Position numbers and translations under genes: made by a program
Assembly (NCBI GenBank): GCA_030248215.1
Contig: JASANG010003900.1
Coordinates: 248,001 to 312,000, forward strand
Reading direction: 5' to 3'
From: Enoplolaimus lenunculus
Lineage: Eukaryota > Nematoda > Enoplea > Enoplida > Thoracostomopsidae
DNA: 64,000 bases
The notes under the pieces: model-generated
Databases searched by the model: none
The model's input: the letters and a program-made list of their open reading frames with translations, nothing else
What the model was told of the DNA's origin: nothing
In this document: in pieces, positions 1 through 12,400 of the stretch
How positions within the stretch are numbered: the first letter of the stretch is position 1
Layout of the letters: every line of letters begins with the position of its first letter

Positions 1-230
1 AAGATCGCTTGAATCTAAGCGTTAATCTTTTAGTAAACCTCAGCCTTAGCCTTAAATGTGAAGAAAGTGTAGAAGAGCCGCTTTTCTATTAGGGAGGGTG
101 ACGGTCGTGGGATGAACTTAGATTTAAATGGCCTTTGCGGTATTGGCTGCCGATGGTACATTTACTGTTTGCCAATCTTATTGCTTTTAGTAGTTTTTTT
201 ATGCTAGTAAAATGATTTGAATCATTTTAG

Positions 231-3200
231 GAGTTCATACCAGCGCCTACTCAGGATTCAACAGTGCCCGCAGAGCAGGATCAGAGCGGTTCAATAACAG
301 GTAAGCACGTAGTAGGTTGGGCAGTAATACATTATTAGTTGAAATTGATTTTGATCGGTGGTTGATTTTTCTCATAGTCTTCTGTCATTTCATCAAAATC
401 AGTTTGCGATGTAATAGATGTTATCAAAATCAGTTTGCAATCCAGTAGTTGTTTGGGCTGTATAATCAGCGATAGTTGGTTTATTTGCGTATCAGGGTGC
501 AACCGGAATTCCGGTTCCGGTTCCGCAATTTTTCACCTTCCGGTTCCGGTTCCGGTAAATTTTTACCGGATTTAAAAATTCCGGTATTATAATTTGGCCG
601 TTTTCTTAACTTTGCTAATTTTTAAGAATCTCTTTTGACAGCCACTTGTACTCCGAATATAAGCCATTGATGGTGGATTTCGCTTCAGTCGATGATGAAA
701 ATCTAAAATACAACAAGTAAAATAAATACCTATGTTCGACTAAGGTTATTTCACAAATAATAGAGCAAAAAATAAGATTAAAATGAAATTTTTGGTGAAA
801 TGCATTTTTCATTTTCCGGTTCCGGTTCCGGTAAAATTTTCAAGTTCCGGTTCCGGTTCCGGTAAATTGTAATTCCGGTTGCACCCTGTTGCGTATATAT
901 GATGTGAAAATCATTTTGCATTCATTTAGCGAGAATAACAGTTATGGTTAACTGCTGTGCTATTTTATTTTGGGTATTTTAGGCAAATCTATTGACAAAA
1001 CCAGTGTTTTGAAAAAGGCTGAGGAAGATAGATCTCAATTGAAGCAGGTATGTTTTTATAGAATGTAAAAAAAGTTTGGCAATTTTTTTTGTTCACAGAA
1101 AATAAAGTTTTCTTTGAGCCATACTGATTTTTGTTTGTAGAATTCAAAATTAATCGAAGCTGTAAGTTTTATTAAAAATATACCTAAATTCGGACAATTT
1201 GAATGGTTTGAAATGTCGTCAAACTAGTGTTTTTAGCAGTGTTCGAAGGTAAAAAACTTTATTTGTTCTGTCGAGTGCTATGGAATTCCAAAAAATATTA
1301 TAAACTGATATTACGTCTTTGTATATACTTAAATATTAATTAATTCTTCCATAATCATATTGAAAGTACTAACACTGATTGCTGTTATTTTTTGTATTAA
1401 TTTCTGCGTAGCATTCAAGCAATATTTAATAGTGTCACTGAACTGGTTATGTCATTTTTTGAGTGCACCGAAGTCTTATGTTTGATTTTAGAAATGTGAA
1501 CCTGTAAAGTCAACGGAAAAACGTGTCGTCCAGAACAAGTTGAAAACTTATTTCTATATAGATCCAAACAATGAAATTCAAGGTATTGCTCCAACTGTAG
1601 GAAAATTTTTGTTCTTGTCAGAAGGAGTATTTTGTTCCAATTTCGCCGTATCTTTACGTAATGAGCGCAATAAACCAATTTGAGTAGAAATAAGAATGAA
1701 ACTAGCGGTGTTCCCGCTGCGATTAGTATCCAGAACGTATAGTGAAATCAGTGGTTGGTTTAGCAGTTTCAGAAGGTGGGCGAGATTTAATAGAAGAGAG
1801 AAACGAACATGAAGCCGAACACCATTTTAGTACTAAACTTAAACACAAAATCCAGTGGTATACAGTGGATGCGAGTCTCGGTCTCGGTATTTGGCAGGTC
1901 GCGGTCTCGTTTTTTTGGTCTCGGTAGTTTGGAACCGAGAACAGAAGTCGAAGATTCAGCAAATGTATGACTGTATTGTTTAAGTAAGTGATGGCTGATG
2001 TATAAAAGTTTTCTGTGAAATTATTCAATTTCATAGTTACGCAATAATTACGAGCAGACATCCTGAAACAAGAACACAAAAAGATGAATAATACAAAAAA
2101 CTATAAAAGACACAAAAAAAACTGGGGTAAAAGCACATTAGAATAGTTTATGTGGAAAATTTAATTTTTTTCGGTGATGTCCAAAAATTGATCGAAACCG
2201 AGACGTTTCTTGACCGGTATCGATAGTCTGCCGCCCATCCCTGGTGGTATAGCTTTAGTTATTAATGTTGCTGAGTATTCTAAGTTGCTGGTTTTTGGAA
2301 GTATATATTATGTTTTCTAGTAGCGTGACCATCTAGAGCACCAGGCGTTGCCCAGGTTAGAAATTCAATTTATTTTATGTCATAGCTTTCATCGTAGACA
2401 CACAGACTAAATGCTTAGGTTTTGTTTAAAGCTTATTAGGCTAACAAACAGCTTAGGCTTAGGTTTTAGTTAGGACATAAATGTAGGTTGTCCCATTTAC
2501 CGTTTTCCAACAAAATATGGAGCTGTCCTATTTTTTTTCATTTGCTCGTAATCGGACAGTAGTTCTCTTCCTGTTTTTCATTCAAAGTATAAGCTTCCTG
2601 TTTTATCAATAAAAGTATATCAAGTTGTCCCGTTTGCCCATAACATCGCTGTTTCACAGAGCTGTCATATTGTTTTATATCGAAAAAGGGCTCAGCGAAA
2701 CTAGCCGTCTCATCTGAACATTTACCCACAATACGAGGGCTGTCTCATTTTCCATTCAAAATTTGGTGATACTTTTCGTTTTTATTTTGAAGCAGTTTGT
2801 GTTCATTTATGCCTTTAAAACGCAAACCAGTTAGTTTCAATGTATAGTTTCAACTCGTCAGCTAAACTAACTATCATATCGTTGTGCTAAAAATTGGTTT
2901 AAAAACTTTTTTGTTTCAGGGCCTTTCAACTGCGATCAAATGTCACAATGGTACGACTACGGGTTTTTCGGTGATGACTTGCAAATTTTGTGTGCAGAAC
3001 AGCCTAAAGCGCAATTTGAAACGATTGGTAAGTGTTTTAATTAGCTGGCTATGTGTTGCGCACTTTGCTTTTACTCTACCGCGCGCCGCCTTCTACGGCG
3101 CGGCGTTACCTTTTTGAAATCTGTATAGATGAAGTGCTTCTGAGCCGAAAATTTGCGTACATTTTGTATATACGGTAACACACTTTTGTGCGAATTGCGC

Positions 3201-3445
3201 AATGCCGGATGAATTGTAAAAAAGACATTCCGAAACCTGTGCGCGGCAGTACGAAATAACTATTAACATGACGAGTGGCGTCTGGTAGCACGCATCGAGT
3301 ATAGCGTAACCGTAAGTGCCTAAATTGTGGGCGACTGTCTGAAAATATTGGGAATAACAACATAGCGTTCAAATTTGTATACAACTGTTTGTTTTTAGCT
3401 CAAGTTTCTGCCAGACTGGGAAGAGATCCGTTCGCGTCGCAGTAA
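231..3445 (+). CDS. 3' part of a GYF-domain (GIGYF-like) protein gene
   Basis: Six phase-consistent exons with GT-AG introns: 231-300, 983-1047, 1141-1161 (a 21-nt microexon), 1492-1582, 2920-3027 and 3399-3445, stop TAA at 3443-3445. The visible part is 133 residues; the gene starts left of the window. Exons 4-5 encode a GYF domain: YFYIDPNNEIQGPF, then a QMSQWYDYGFF segment, which fits the family signature GP[FY]..(M)..W...G[YF]F. The last exon gives a short LGRDPFASQ tail, resembling the position after the GYF domain in PERQ/GIGYF proteins. GYF domains bind proline-rich peptides, and GIGYF proteins act in translational repression. Here the domain is C-terminal, whereas GIGYF proteins usually continue well beyond it. 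The GYF call is firm; the GIGYF assignment is an inference from the residues around the fold. Confidence 0.8.
301..982 (+). other. intron of the first GYF gene, carrying a hAT MITE
   Basis: The intron runs from gtaagcac to a tattttag acceptor. Apart from the MITE at 493-888 it is AT-rich with no coding signal. Confidence 0.6.
493..888. mobile_element. hAT-type MITE, CCGGTT-rich, copy 1
   Basis: A 396-bp element starting CAGGGTGCAACCGGAATT and ending in its inverted copy (AATTCCGGTTGCACCCTG). It is flanked by a perfect 8-bp duplication TTGCGTAT (485-492 and 889-896). The termini and 8-bp target size are those of the hAT superfamily. Tandem CCGGTT blocks lie just inside both ends and the centre is AT-rich. 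It has no transposase gene; the 65-codon ORF inside is not family-like. It lies in an intron and is nearly identical to the copy at 10752-11154. Confidence 0.95.
1583..2919 (+). other. GYF gene intron with unclassified repeats
   Basis: Intron between the two halves of the GYF domain. At 1865-1925 and 2195-2215 there are opposing GAGTCTCGG/CGAGAC tracts (ctcggtctcggt and ccgagacg), which suggest a decayed inverted-repeat element of about 350 bp. Nothing coding is seen. Confidence 0.4.
3066..3322. repeat. possible degenerate G-family MITE
   Basis: The left part reads GTTGCGCACTTTGC followed by a GC-rich hairpin (GCGCCGCC...GGCGCGGCG). The right part reads GAGTATAGCGTAACC, as in the G family. 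The element lies across an intron in the GYF gene. The match is weak. Confidence 0.35.
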
Positions 3446-4473
3446 ATTGTGCAACCGTTGCGTATTTATATCTGGTGTCAGCGTACGTGATGCTTGGAAA
3501 CTGAAGATTGTTATTTACACCGAATGTGTTTTTAATAACCGATACTAGTAAACATGTAAAAGACTACAATTAGGTATGTAACTTTTGGTATCCACCAGCG
3601 TATTTTGAAGACCATTATGTTCGCGTAAACGAAAATGGCCAAAAAGTAATTTTTCGGTTAATGACGTAATGATTATGGTCTGTGCAATGTTTACACTGTT
3701 TGTGATGCTATAAATTGCAATCACTGCAGCGTATATAAAAATCGTTTTACACGCGACAAGTTTAGGCGAAGTTTTTCACTTGAAAATATTATTGAAAAGG
3801 AACGCCGAACTGACGAATAGTGGATAAATTTTCAAATACTCATTCCTGCGCATATGATCAGAAGCGGGGTAGATTACTTAGCCGCCTGGAAAACATTTAG
3901 TCATTTTGTAAACGGTTTAGCTACGGTTGCTCGTCATGCGAATTTTCGACTGTTCATTCTTGCAAGGTAGTGTCGTACAGTTTAAACTTAATGAAGTTCG
4001 AAATTCGGGAGGCAGGTACTCACAACCTCGTATAGCGGCTTACGCCAGTTGGCAGTAGTTTTTCTGCCGTTCAAGCGGTCATCTACAGTCAAATAAATGA
4101 ACTTGGGCTCACTGGTGTTCCGATGATTTTTCTGTTGGGGGGCGGGCTTTTAGATTTTGTTTCTTATATTTTAGACCATGTAATAGAATCGCATTTTGTT
4201 CTAAAAATTTAACTGTTTGCGAAAAATTTTGGGGAGGGGACGCGCAGCCGGCCCGCCCACGTGGCAGTCTTTGTTATGGCTCTCCCTGCTGGGGTCAAGC
4301 CCCATGCAGCCAATTCTCCCCGCCCTTAGTTGTTCACAGATTATGGGACATCGAATTTCTAAAATTTAGTTGCCGTAAAAATACATATTCCGTATTATAA
4401 ATGTTACATAAACACAGCAACTAAAACCTGTTCTTGAGACTGCAGCGCTCGCAACGTTTAACCTGTATTATTA

Positions 4474-4520
4474 AAGCTGGAACACCCCCATATACGCATT
4501 TTGGGCAGCTTTCCAATTTT
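4474..4520. repeat. K-family short palindrome
   Basis: About 45 bp reading GCTGGAACACCCCCATATACG, then its near inverse ending TTTTGGGCAGCTTTCCA. Related copies lie at 15130, 15520, 32663 and 59849. Confidence 0.6.
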
Positions 4521-5090
4521 TCTTCCCATGTTTTGAAACATAATACAAAGAACAGTTTATACAGATATGAAAATTAGTTTACGTAACTTACTACAAAAAT
4601 CAACCGATAGACAGGTGCGAAACGTTTAAGGTAAAGAACGCGAACTGACGCATGCCTAAATATGAGAACAAGTAGGGTTGCAAATGTTGCAACTGGAAAC
4701 GAACAACGCAGCATTAAGTTTATTACATGTGACTGGGAGAAAACGTGCAAAATTGGAACGAGGGAGTGGCTAGTCAGGTATATGTAATTTAAAGTTTTCA
4801 ATGTTATATAATCATTGTTTGTACTTAATTGCACATCGTATTGTGTATGGAATATCTTATCTATTGGACTACTTTAAGCTTGAATGTAAACCTCGTTTTA
4901 ATACATAAACTTTACTTCTTTAACATCATTTTTAATGTTATCGCATCTGTGTGCACCCGATATCCACATGACGCTCAGTAATATGTTATTTTGTTGTGAT
5001 ATTCAGTAATATGTTTATGTCAAGTGTAGGCGTATGATATAGTGCATATTAGTTCAGACAAGTTTCTTGCAACAAGCGGTATGATATTGT

Positions 5091-5265
5091 GATTTGGAAC
5101 CGATATTCTCAAATGTGTGTAGCACTTAATCGTCAGCTGGTTATAGGTCTTGTAACTTTCAAACAAGTGAATGATACGTTTCGAAATTCAGCAAATTTTT
5201 CGCATTTGACATGGCGGTACTTGTGTGTCAGTTTTGTGATCCGCAATTGGAAGAGTTCGACAGTT
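5091..5265. repeat. D-family repeat, diverged copy
   Basis: Begins ATTCTCAAATGTGTGTAGCA and continues with TTATAGGTCTTGTAACTTTC, as in the other D copies, then diverges. Confidence 0.55.
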
Positions 5266-6266
5266 TGAAAACTTACCGCTAACTACCGATAGATGCAATA
5301 CGCATGTGAGATTATGGGCCCTTATGACGAAGCAAAACTTTACGTTTTAGCAGAATTTTATTTTAAGAAACAGTTTGCATGTGTGTGAAGGGATAAATAA
5401 TTATATTTTTTGCGTTGCGGACAGTTTAGTAGAACATTTTTGGTCGCCAGTATTAATTATCATTGAATAAAAAGGTCTGTATGCGATTAGCAGCTGCTTT
5501 TCCCGCAGAAGCGCAGGCCGGTAGCCAGGTGAACCTGTTAGGGTCCAAACAATTTATTAAGTTATAAATTTGTGTTAGCTGAGTGAAATTGGATTATGCG
5601 CGTGTAGACTCCGAAATCAAATACTGATATAAAAATATTGCGCCATGGTAAAAATGATTTCGGCTGGAAAAATTACCTATTTACAACCTGTGTGAAGGTA
5701 ATGTGCATTGTTTTTGATTGGTTTTCTGTCCGTATTTCGAGCTGTTTATGTTTCCATAACAACCATACATACCAATATGCAGAGTTTGGCCAATGTTACT
5801 TTTAGTAATATAACAGTAGTAAAGCATAATTACTGAACTTATTATAATGTTTCAAACATGCGGATAAGAGACTAAGTTTAGGCGGAAATATTTTGTATAT
5901 ATAGATAGATATAGAAAACCTTTCTCCTCCATTTTAGTCCCGTCGAAAACGGGATGCTATAAAAGTAGCATGGGTCCAAACGTGATCGCTAATTGCTCGG
6001 TTTATCGTCAGATCTTTTTGTAGATATGGAATATTCTTCATTGTGCTTTATTCAGTAAAATTTTGTGAACAGTTGTGTGTTTATAATATTTCTGAGGAGC
6101 GAATATCAAGGCATTTAGTTGCGGGCGTTAACTATAATGCGATTGAATAGGAAACCACACGTCATCGGTAAATTAGTTGTTTTTGAGGTCGTAAAGCAAT
6201 GTATGCAAATTGAACATTTTATTTTGTAGTCGTAGAATTTTTTCTGCTTTGCATATTTTGTATTGA

Positions 6267-8413
6267 CCCTCAATGGCCCGACAGTCTACATATTAGAAGC
6301 CATAACCAGTTCGGCAATTGATTGTTCGGCAGGTGCTATAGTTAAGAATCTATTGTTTAATTTCCATCGATAATGGGAACAAAAGTTTGCGGTATAGTGA
6401 GTCATATACCTATATAACCCGACCGTCTACATATATAGACAGATTTTGATTTGATCATAGTTTGAGTTTTGACAAGAATTGAAACGTCTTGTTCTTACAC
6501 ACGGTTTTGTATGGTGAGGTAAAGTCAGGAAAATGTCAGGTTTGCATAAATTATCTTTGAGTGAGGTCGTACGACGTGTATTAGAACCAAGTGATTCAGA
6601 GACCGAAGATGACAAACCGGACGACAATAGTTCAAATGACGACTCAGAATCAGTTGAGTTAGGTCAATTCAGTAGTGAAGAGGCTGCTATTTATGAGCAA
6701 GATAGTGATGGTGAATTACAAAAACAATCGGACGCATCTAGTAGTGAGTTGAGCGATATGGACGAGACTTCTAGTGGAAGTAATGTGTTTTTGTCAGCGA
6801 CGGGTGTTGATTGACATTGTTACAACACCGCCTGTCCGTGTATTAGCTAGAAATATAATCCGCTTTCGCGAAGGCACTGCAGTAAACCCTACAACAGAGT
6901 CACAAGCGTTTTATCTTTATATAAACGAGCCCATTTTACATACAATTCAGCGACTCACTAGTAGTCGACTGCGGGCGCGCAATTTTTCAACGCTACCAAT
7001 GTGCGAGCTGAAAGCTTGGCTTAGGGTGGTAATCAGAGCTGGTGCAGATCGCAATAACATGTCTCCAGTGGCTTCACTATTCACCAAAAACGACAGCAGG
7101 CCCTTTTACCGCTGCGCGCTGTCAAAAAACAGAATGAAACAGTTGCTGGAAAATGTAACATTCGACAACAAACTGACTCGCCGGGAGCGTCAAAAAAGTG
7201 ACAAAATGGCTGCTATACGAGATGTTTGGGACCTATTTCAGTCCAACTTACGTGTTCATTATATACCGTCCGAATCACTTACAGAAGATGAACAGCTCTA
7301 CGGGTATAGAAAATGTGCACCGGGGCGAGCGTACATGCCGGCGAAACCTGCTAAGTACGGCGTAAAAATATTCTGGCTTTGCGATGCTCGCAATGGATAT
7401 GCCCTAAAAGGAAACATTTATTCAGGGCGTGAAGGCGAACGGGCCGTAGGGCTTGCTAAACTCATCGTAATGGATCTTATTCAACCATACTGTAACACTC
7501 AGCGAAACGTTTTCATGGACCGCTATTTCACATCCCATGAATTGGCTGTGGACTTATTACAAAGTGGGCTAACGTGCACAGGCCAATAATGGCAAATCGC
7601 CGCAGCGTACCTCCGGTGCTAAAGTCAACAAAAGAACAAGAGGTCTATAGGACCCGATTTTTATGGGACCACAATAACCGCATAATGTTGGCGTCTTATT
7701 GTCCAAAGAAAAATAAAAATGTGCTATTACTAAGTTCAGTTCATGTGAAAAACGAAGTTTGCGCCAGCAGAGAGGATAAAAACCAGCAGTTATCATGGAT
7801 TACAATTTGGGAAAAGGCGGGGTTGATGTAATGGACTCTTGTATTGATGATTTTACCTGCAAACGCAAAACGAATCGTTATCCTCTAGTCTGCTTTTTCA
7901 ATATGATTGATATTGCGTTGCACAACGCATTCATTGTCATGAAACTGAACGGATATCAAAAGTCACGCAATGTTTTCATGAAAAAAGTAGCCGAACAACT
8001 AGCGCAAGACAATATGACCAAACGTTACAGTAGTGAAAAAATTTACGCAAAATCAAAGGATTCATTTATGGCTTACGAGCTGCCTCAAAAGCGAAACGAG
8101 CCTTCTACATCTGGTAAACCGACCAAATGTCAGGTCACAAGTTGTCGCAAATCTACGAGATTGAGCTGTTCGTCATGTGGAAAACGAGTGTGCAAGGACC
8201 ACATGAATCGCACCATAACGTGCAACGACTGTGCTTAACTGGACAACGCGTCCGCAGTGGGAGGCTGGACGGGGAGCGGGTGGAATTCCGCCAGAACACT
8301 AGTTTTGACTGTCTCAAGCCAGTTATAGGAGGAGAGCACACTGAGATAAGTGTTGTCTACATATGTAGACCGTTGGGCTGATTAAGGTGAAAATTTTGCC
8401 GGACCGTTGAGGG
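6267..8413 (+). mobile_element. piggyBac transposon, decayed, both ends present
   Basis: The ends are CCCTCAATGGCCCGAC on the left and the inverse of CCCTCAACGGTCCGGC on the right. The right flank is TTAA (8414-8417), the piggyBac target. The left flank is TTGA (6263-6266), apparently a mutated TTAA. Inside each end is a second inverted motif, GACCGTCTACATATATAGAC at about 6421 and TCTACATATGTAGACCG at about 8355. This terminal plus subterminal layout is typical of piggyBac elements. The element is 2147 bp and carries a broken transposase gene. Confidence 0.92.
6533..8238 (+). pseudogene. piggyBac-family transposase, frameshifted
   Basis: Similarity runs through three successive frames with at least three shifts: 6533 to about 6800, about 6800 to 7580, then short segments to 8238. 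The N-terminus is acidic and Ser-rich (residues 19-80). The core shows the DDE landmarks of DDE_Tnp_1_7: DEQLYGYRK, KIFWLCDARNGYALKG, NVFMDRYFTS, then KGGVDVMDSC. The C-terminus is a Cys-rich zinc-binding tail (CQVTSC, CSSCGKRVCKDH, CNDC), the usual targeting domain of the family. With the frame broken at about 6800, 7580 and 7790 no complete enzyme can be made. The catalytic acidic residues are still visible, so decay is fairly recent. Confidence 0.9.
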
Positions 8414-9406
8414 TTAATGCCAAACGCCGATGTTACTTTTAGTGGCGTAACAGTAGATTACACGTATTGCTAAGCCTAAGCATTGCAAAGGGGTGTTCTT
8501 TAGCCTAAGCAAAAAACGTAACCAAGAATATTAATCCGTTTATAGATCCACCAGAAATCTGTGTGCCCCTAAAAGTAACATGGGTCCTACCTGCGAAGCG
8601 GCGGTCTTGTGGCATCTTGGGCTTCTGTGGACCTGCCGACCAAAATGCATCCGGTGCGGGTTTCTAGCGGTGATAGAAATTCAATCTATGGTTTCTGTAG
8701 AATTTGATCAGCTTGTTTATTATTAAAGTAATACGATCAGCTTGTTTATTAACAAAGTAGTACGTGCAGTGAGTTTGTACGATTAGAGCGGTTCTCGAAT
8801 TTTTTAGTTTCAAAAATTGCCCAATGTATAATTCAGGGCCGTAATAGTAGTAAAACATATTTTTAGGTGTAAGCATAAGCTTATGTCTGAGCAAAGAATT
8901 TATCTTACATTTTAGCTTTACTTCAATAAGCAAATTATTGTGTTGGAACTCGAGTGTAGGTTACGCATAGTGTTGGCTCATATGTAGTTTATTGCAGACA
9001 TACGTATATATGTCATAACCTTGCAACAAACTGTTAGATATATATATATAATATTGGGTTGGAATTATATTTACTGCGTATGCCTGTGTTTTGCTGAATT
9101 TTCAACCTTTATTTGAGCCGAATGAAACGCGTTCAAAATTTATGTTGATTCAATCATCATGTGATCAGAGTTGATGTTTAAGGCGTGTTTGAACATTTGA
9201 TTCGCAACGACAAATTTGATATGAAGACGAGACGGCAGTGGTCAGTTAATTTGAGAAGTAAGTTTTGTTTATTACTTTGTTGTTGATTGTTTTTTGTATC
9301 TAAAAGCCCTGTACAAAAAATTCCAAAATGTGAGTTTGACACCTGCAACTCCTGTTTCTGGCAAACCACCTTCGACTGTTGTTCTGTGGCAGTGTTTTGT
9401 TTTTAG
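8414..9406. other. spacer between the piggyBac relic and the second GYF gene
   Basis: Contains the type A telomere-cored MITE immediately after the piggyBac end, then AT-rich DNA with no gene. The unseen first exon of the next gene may lie here. Confidence 0.45.
8425..8587. mobile_element. telomere-cored MITE, type A, degenerate
   Basis: The left end CGCCGATGTTACTTTTAG and the right end AAAAGTAACATGGGTCC are inverse of each other. The interior keeps CGTAACAGTAGATTA and CCACCAGAAATCTG, but only a few TTAGGC-type units (CCTAAGC). No target duplication is evident. Confidence 0.75.
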
Positions 9407-12400
9407 TATCCAGCGAGCCAACGATACGTGTATCTGCGTTTCGATTGAGAGATTTCAATGAACAGATTGTAGTCGATTGGTTGCATCGTGTGAATGGTTT
9501 TCAGTTCAAAAGTGTGCCGAATTGTAGTCAGAACGAAGAATGCTTGGCTGAGTCAAATTTTGAAGGGTATGTTTATTTTTTTAATTTTACTTCCGCATTG
9601 GTGTATATAATTAACACAGTATTGTATATATTTTTAATTTTAGCTAGGTAATGTTACGGTAGTATGTCTTAATATTGCTTGTAGTATTTTGGCTTAGTTT
9701 AATCTTTGTTAATATAATTAGTATATATTGGCTGGGTTTCTGAAACCTTGCTTAAGTATAACGTTATACTTGAGTATTTGTTACGCAATTACTTAAGAAG
9801 TCTATTATTGGTCTGATTTAGATTGCACGCACAATGTACTTCCTCGATGTTCGGTAAAATTATATGTTTCTTCTTGTTGCCCTGGTACAAAATTATTTAC
9901 TTAAGTCGTAGACTTAAGTAAGTAGTTAATCAAAACTTAAGCAAATACATAAGTAAGATTTCTGAAACCCAACCGTTATGAAGTTAGGTTTACTAATCTG
10001 GCTGAAAAGTGTAGTAGTTTGTATTTTTAATTTGCAATTGATTACTTAGCCATTTTGTCGTATTTAATAAGTAAATACTTAAGCCGCTGACTAAATCTGA
10101 TAGATTACAAATCAACCGTTCAGGTATGTATACAAACTTGGTCCAACTGAAATAATTGCAGATTCGTGGTGCCTCCTTAACATAAATCAAAACTATTACT
10201 TTTTTGTTATAACAATGGCTCACATTTGGTGTTTACCTGTTTTGTTCGAAAAGTTAAGTATTTACTTAAGTCAGCGACTTGAATAATAACTTAAGCATGG
10301 TTTAAGTAAATACTTTTGTAAGATTTTAGAAACCCAGTCAGTGTTTAGCATGATTATTATAATTATTGTTGTATGTTGTTTTTGATGTAAGTATCTTCAA
10401 AACTTTGCTTGCATTCTTGTTAAACAATAGTTTTACTATTGCAAGTTTCTGAAATTTGAATGCGGCGTAAACATAATTATTAACAGAAGATATTATAATA
10501 TACTGTTTTCAGAACATTGCAATTGGCATTCGGAAATGCAAATGTTGCTCAGTCGTGTTGCGATGAACTTGAATTGTATGCAAAACGAATGTCAAACAGT
10601 TACACAACTACTATGCAAGCGGAAAATTCAGTTGCTCAAACATCAAGCCAAACGGCATCAAATAATAGTAAAGTTTTTAAAGGTTACCTGCCGTCTTTGA
10701 AATATGTGCTAGCTTCGACGGGGAAGACGTTTGTTTCAGTTGAACTGCATCCAGGGTGCAACCGGAATTCCGGTTCCGGTTCCGGCATTTTTTCACCTTC
10801 CGGTTCCGGTTCCGGTAAATTTTTACCGGATTTAAAAATTCCGGTATTATAATTTGGCCGTTTTCTTAACTTTGCTAATTTTTAAGAATCTCTTTTGAAA
10901 GCCACTTGTACTCCGAATATAAGCCATTGATGGTGGATTTCACTTCAGTCGATGATGAAAATCTAAAATACAACAAATAAAATAAATTCCTATGTTCGAC
11001 TAAGGTTATTTCACAAATAATAGAGCAAAAAATAAGATTAAAATGAAATTTTTGGTGAAATGCATTTTTCATTTTCCGGTTCCGGTTCCGGTAAAATTTT
11101 CAAATTCCGGTTCCGGTTCCGGTTCCGGTAAATTGTAATTCCGGTTGCACCCTGACTGCATCGGAATGTAGATTTATTTTGTGTATATGGTGGTAGAGTA
11201 TTTCGAGAAGCTATATAATTTTTACGCCAGTTTCTATAGAGCAACTTGATATTTGACCGGATACAAAAGAGGCATCCGGTTCCAGTGTTTTAGTTTGCCG
11301 GATATTTCCTGGAAACGTATAAAATCAAAGGCGTAGGAAAGATTTCGAAAAGGTGAAGGAGTTTCGGTGTGAAAAAGTTTCTATGTGTAGTTTGTTGTGT
11401 CCGGACCTGAAAAAGTTCATAAAAACGAATTGGTCCAAGGTACAAAGATGGTGTCTGTTGTTAGCTACGTTCTTGTATGAGATAGTTAGTCCGGCATTAC
11501 TTCAAAAAATGAAGGAAGCAATCGAAGTTTTACTTCAGACTACAACACCATCTTGTATGCCCCTTGGCGTCTCTTTGAAAATCTTCAAAGCTTTTTCTTC
11601 GTTTGTTGCCTTTAATTTTTGTTTTAGAATGTGAATTTCCAGTGGACGAACGCAGCAGTGTTGCGAATAGTCTCATTAGCTCCGAATATTTGCCAAATAC
11701 CGCGATTCGATCGCAGCCCCATAAATCTGCAAGTCCTGTACCAGGACAATCTATCCAACAAAATATGTCAAATCCTCCGACAACAACTACGGCGAAGTCA
11801 TCAACAGACGATACCAAAAGCATACTGATTGCCCGTTTGAGAGAACAGCGAAAATTACAAAATACATCTGTTCCGGTGTCAAATTCCAGCGGATCCCGCC
11901 AAGCTGAGAGTTCCAGTCAGTTGCAAGCTCAGAATGGCACACAGCGTCTTCCGAGCACGACTGGAAATGCTGGATGCGGTGACGAATTTGCTCGAACCTG
12001 TGGTGCTGTTATTGGACCGGCGGATGGCGTTTTAAACACTGCCTCTACATACAGCAACCCTTTGCTTCGCTCAAATTCGTTTCATGCCAATTCTTCGGCC
12101 ACCGTCGAGATGCTATCGCCGGATTTCTATAGCAGAGCGGCTGCTTACGCAGTGCCGTATGGATCGACTGTTGCTAGCGCGTCGCTAGCTGCTGATAGGA
12201 CGTCGGCAGTATTTAGCTACAAGACTACCCTGGCTAGTAGCTCTGTTAAACAGACCGGTAGTCGCGAAACTGAACTGTCACAAGTGGCCAGTAGCCAATC
12301 GCCAAGCGAACGATCGCCGTCGCTAACGTCGCCGTTGTTGTCACCAACAGGTTAGCGGTTGAATTTATGCCCGAAAAACCTGGAATCAAAACTGACGTCA

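Larger units (their letters stand above)
3446..6266. other. intergenic, no gene recognised
   Basis: AT-rich sequence downstream of the first GYF stop. A possible poly(A) signal AATAAA lies at 4092-4097, far from the stop. It holds a K-family palindrome (4474-4520) and a D-family fragment (about 5091-5265). No exon with family similarity is seen. Confidence 0.5.
9567..10512 (+). other. intron of the second GYF gene with H-family repeats
   Basis: Holds an H element at 9730-9974 and a related diverged one at about 10000-10340. Otherwise AT-rich. Confidence 0.55.

Noticed and set aside
1723-2079. 118-codon minus-strand ORF and the overlapping plus ORF in a GYF intron
   Set aside because: It overlaps GGTCTCGG repeat words and has no recognisable domain; the splice phases of the GYF gene place it in an intron.
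11353-11634. 93-codon ORF between exons of the second GYF gene
   Set aside because: Another frame gives a 49-nt exon (11391-11439) whose phases fit both neighbours, so the long frame is probably chance.
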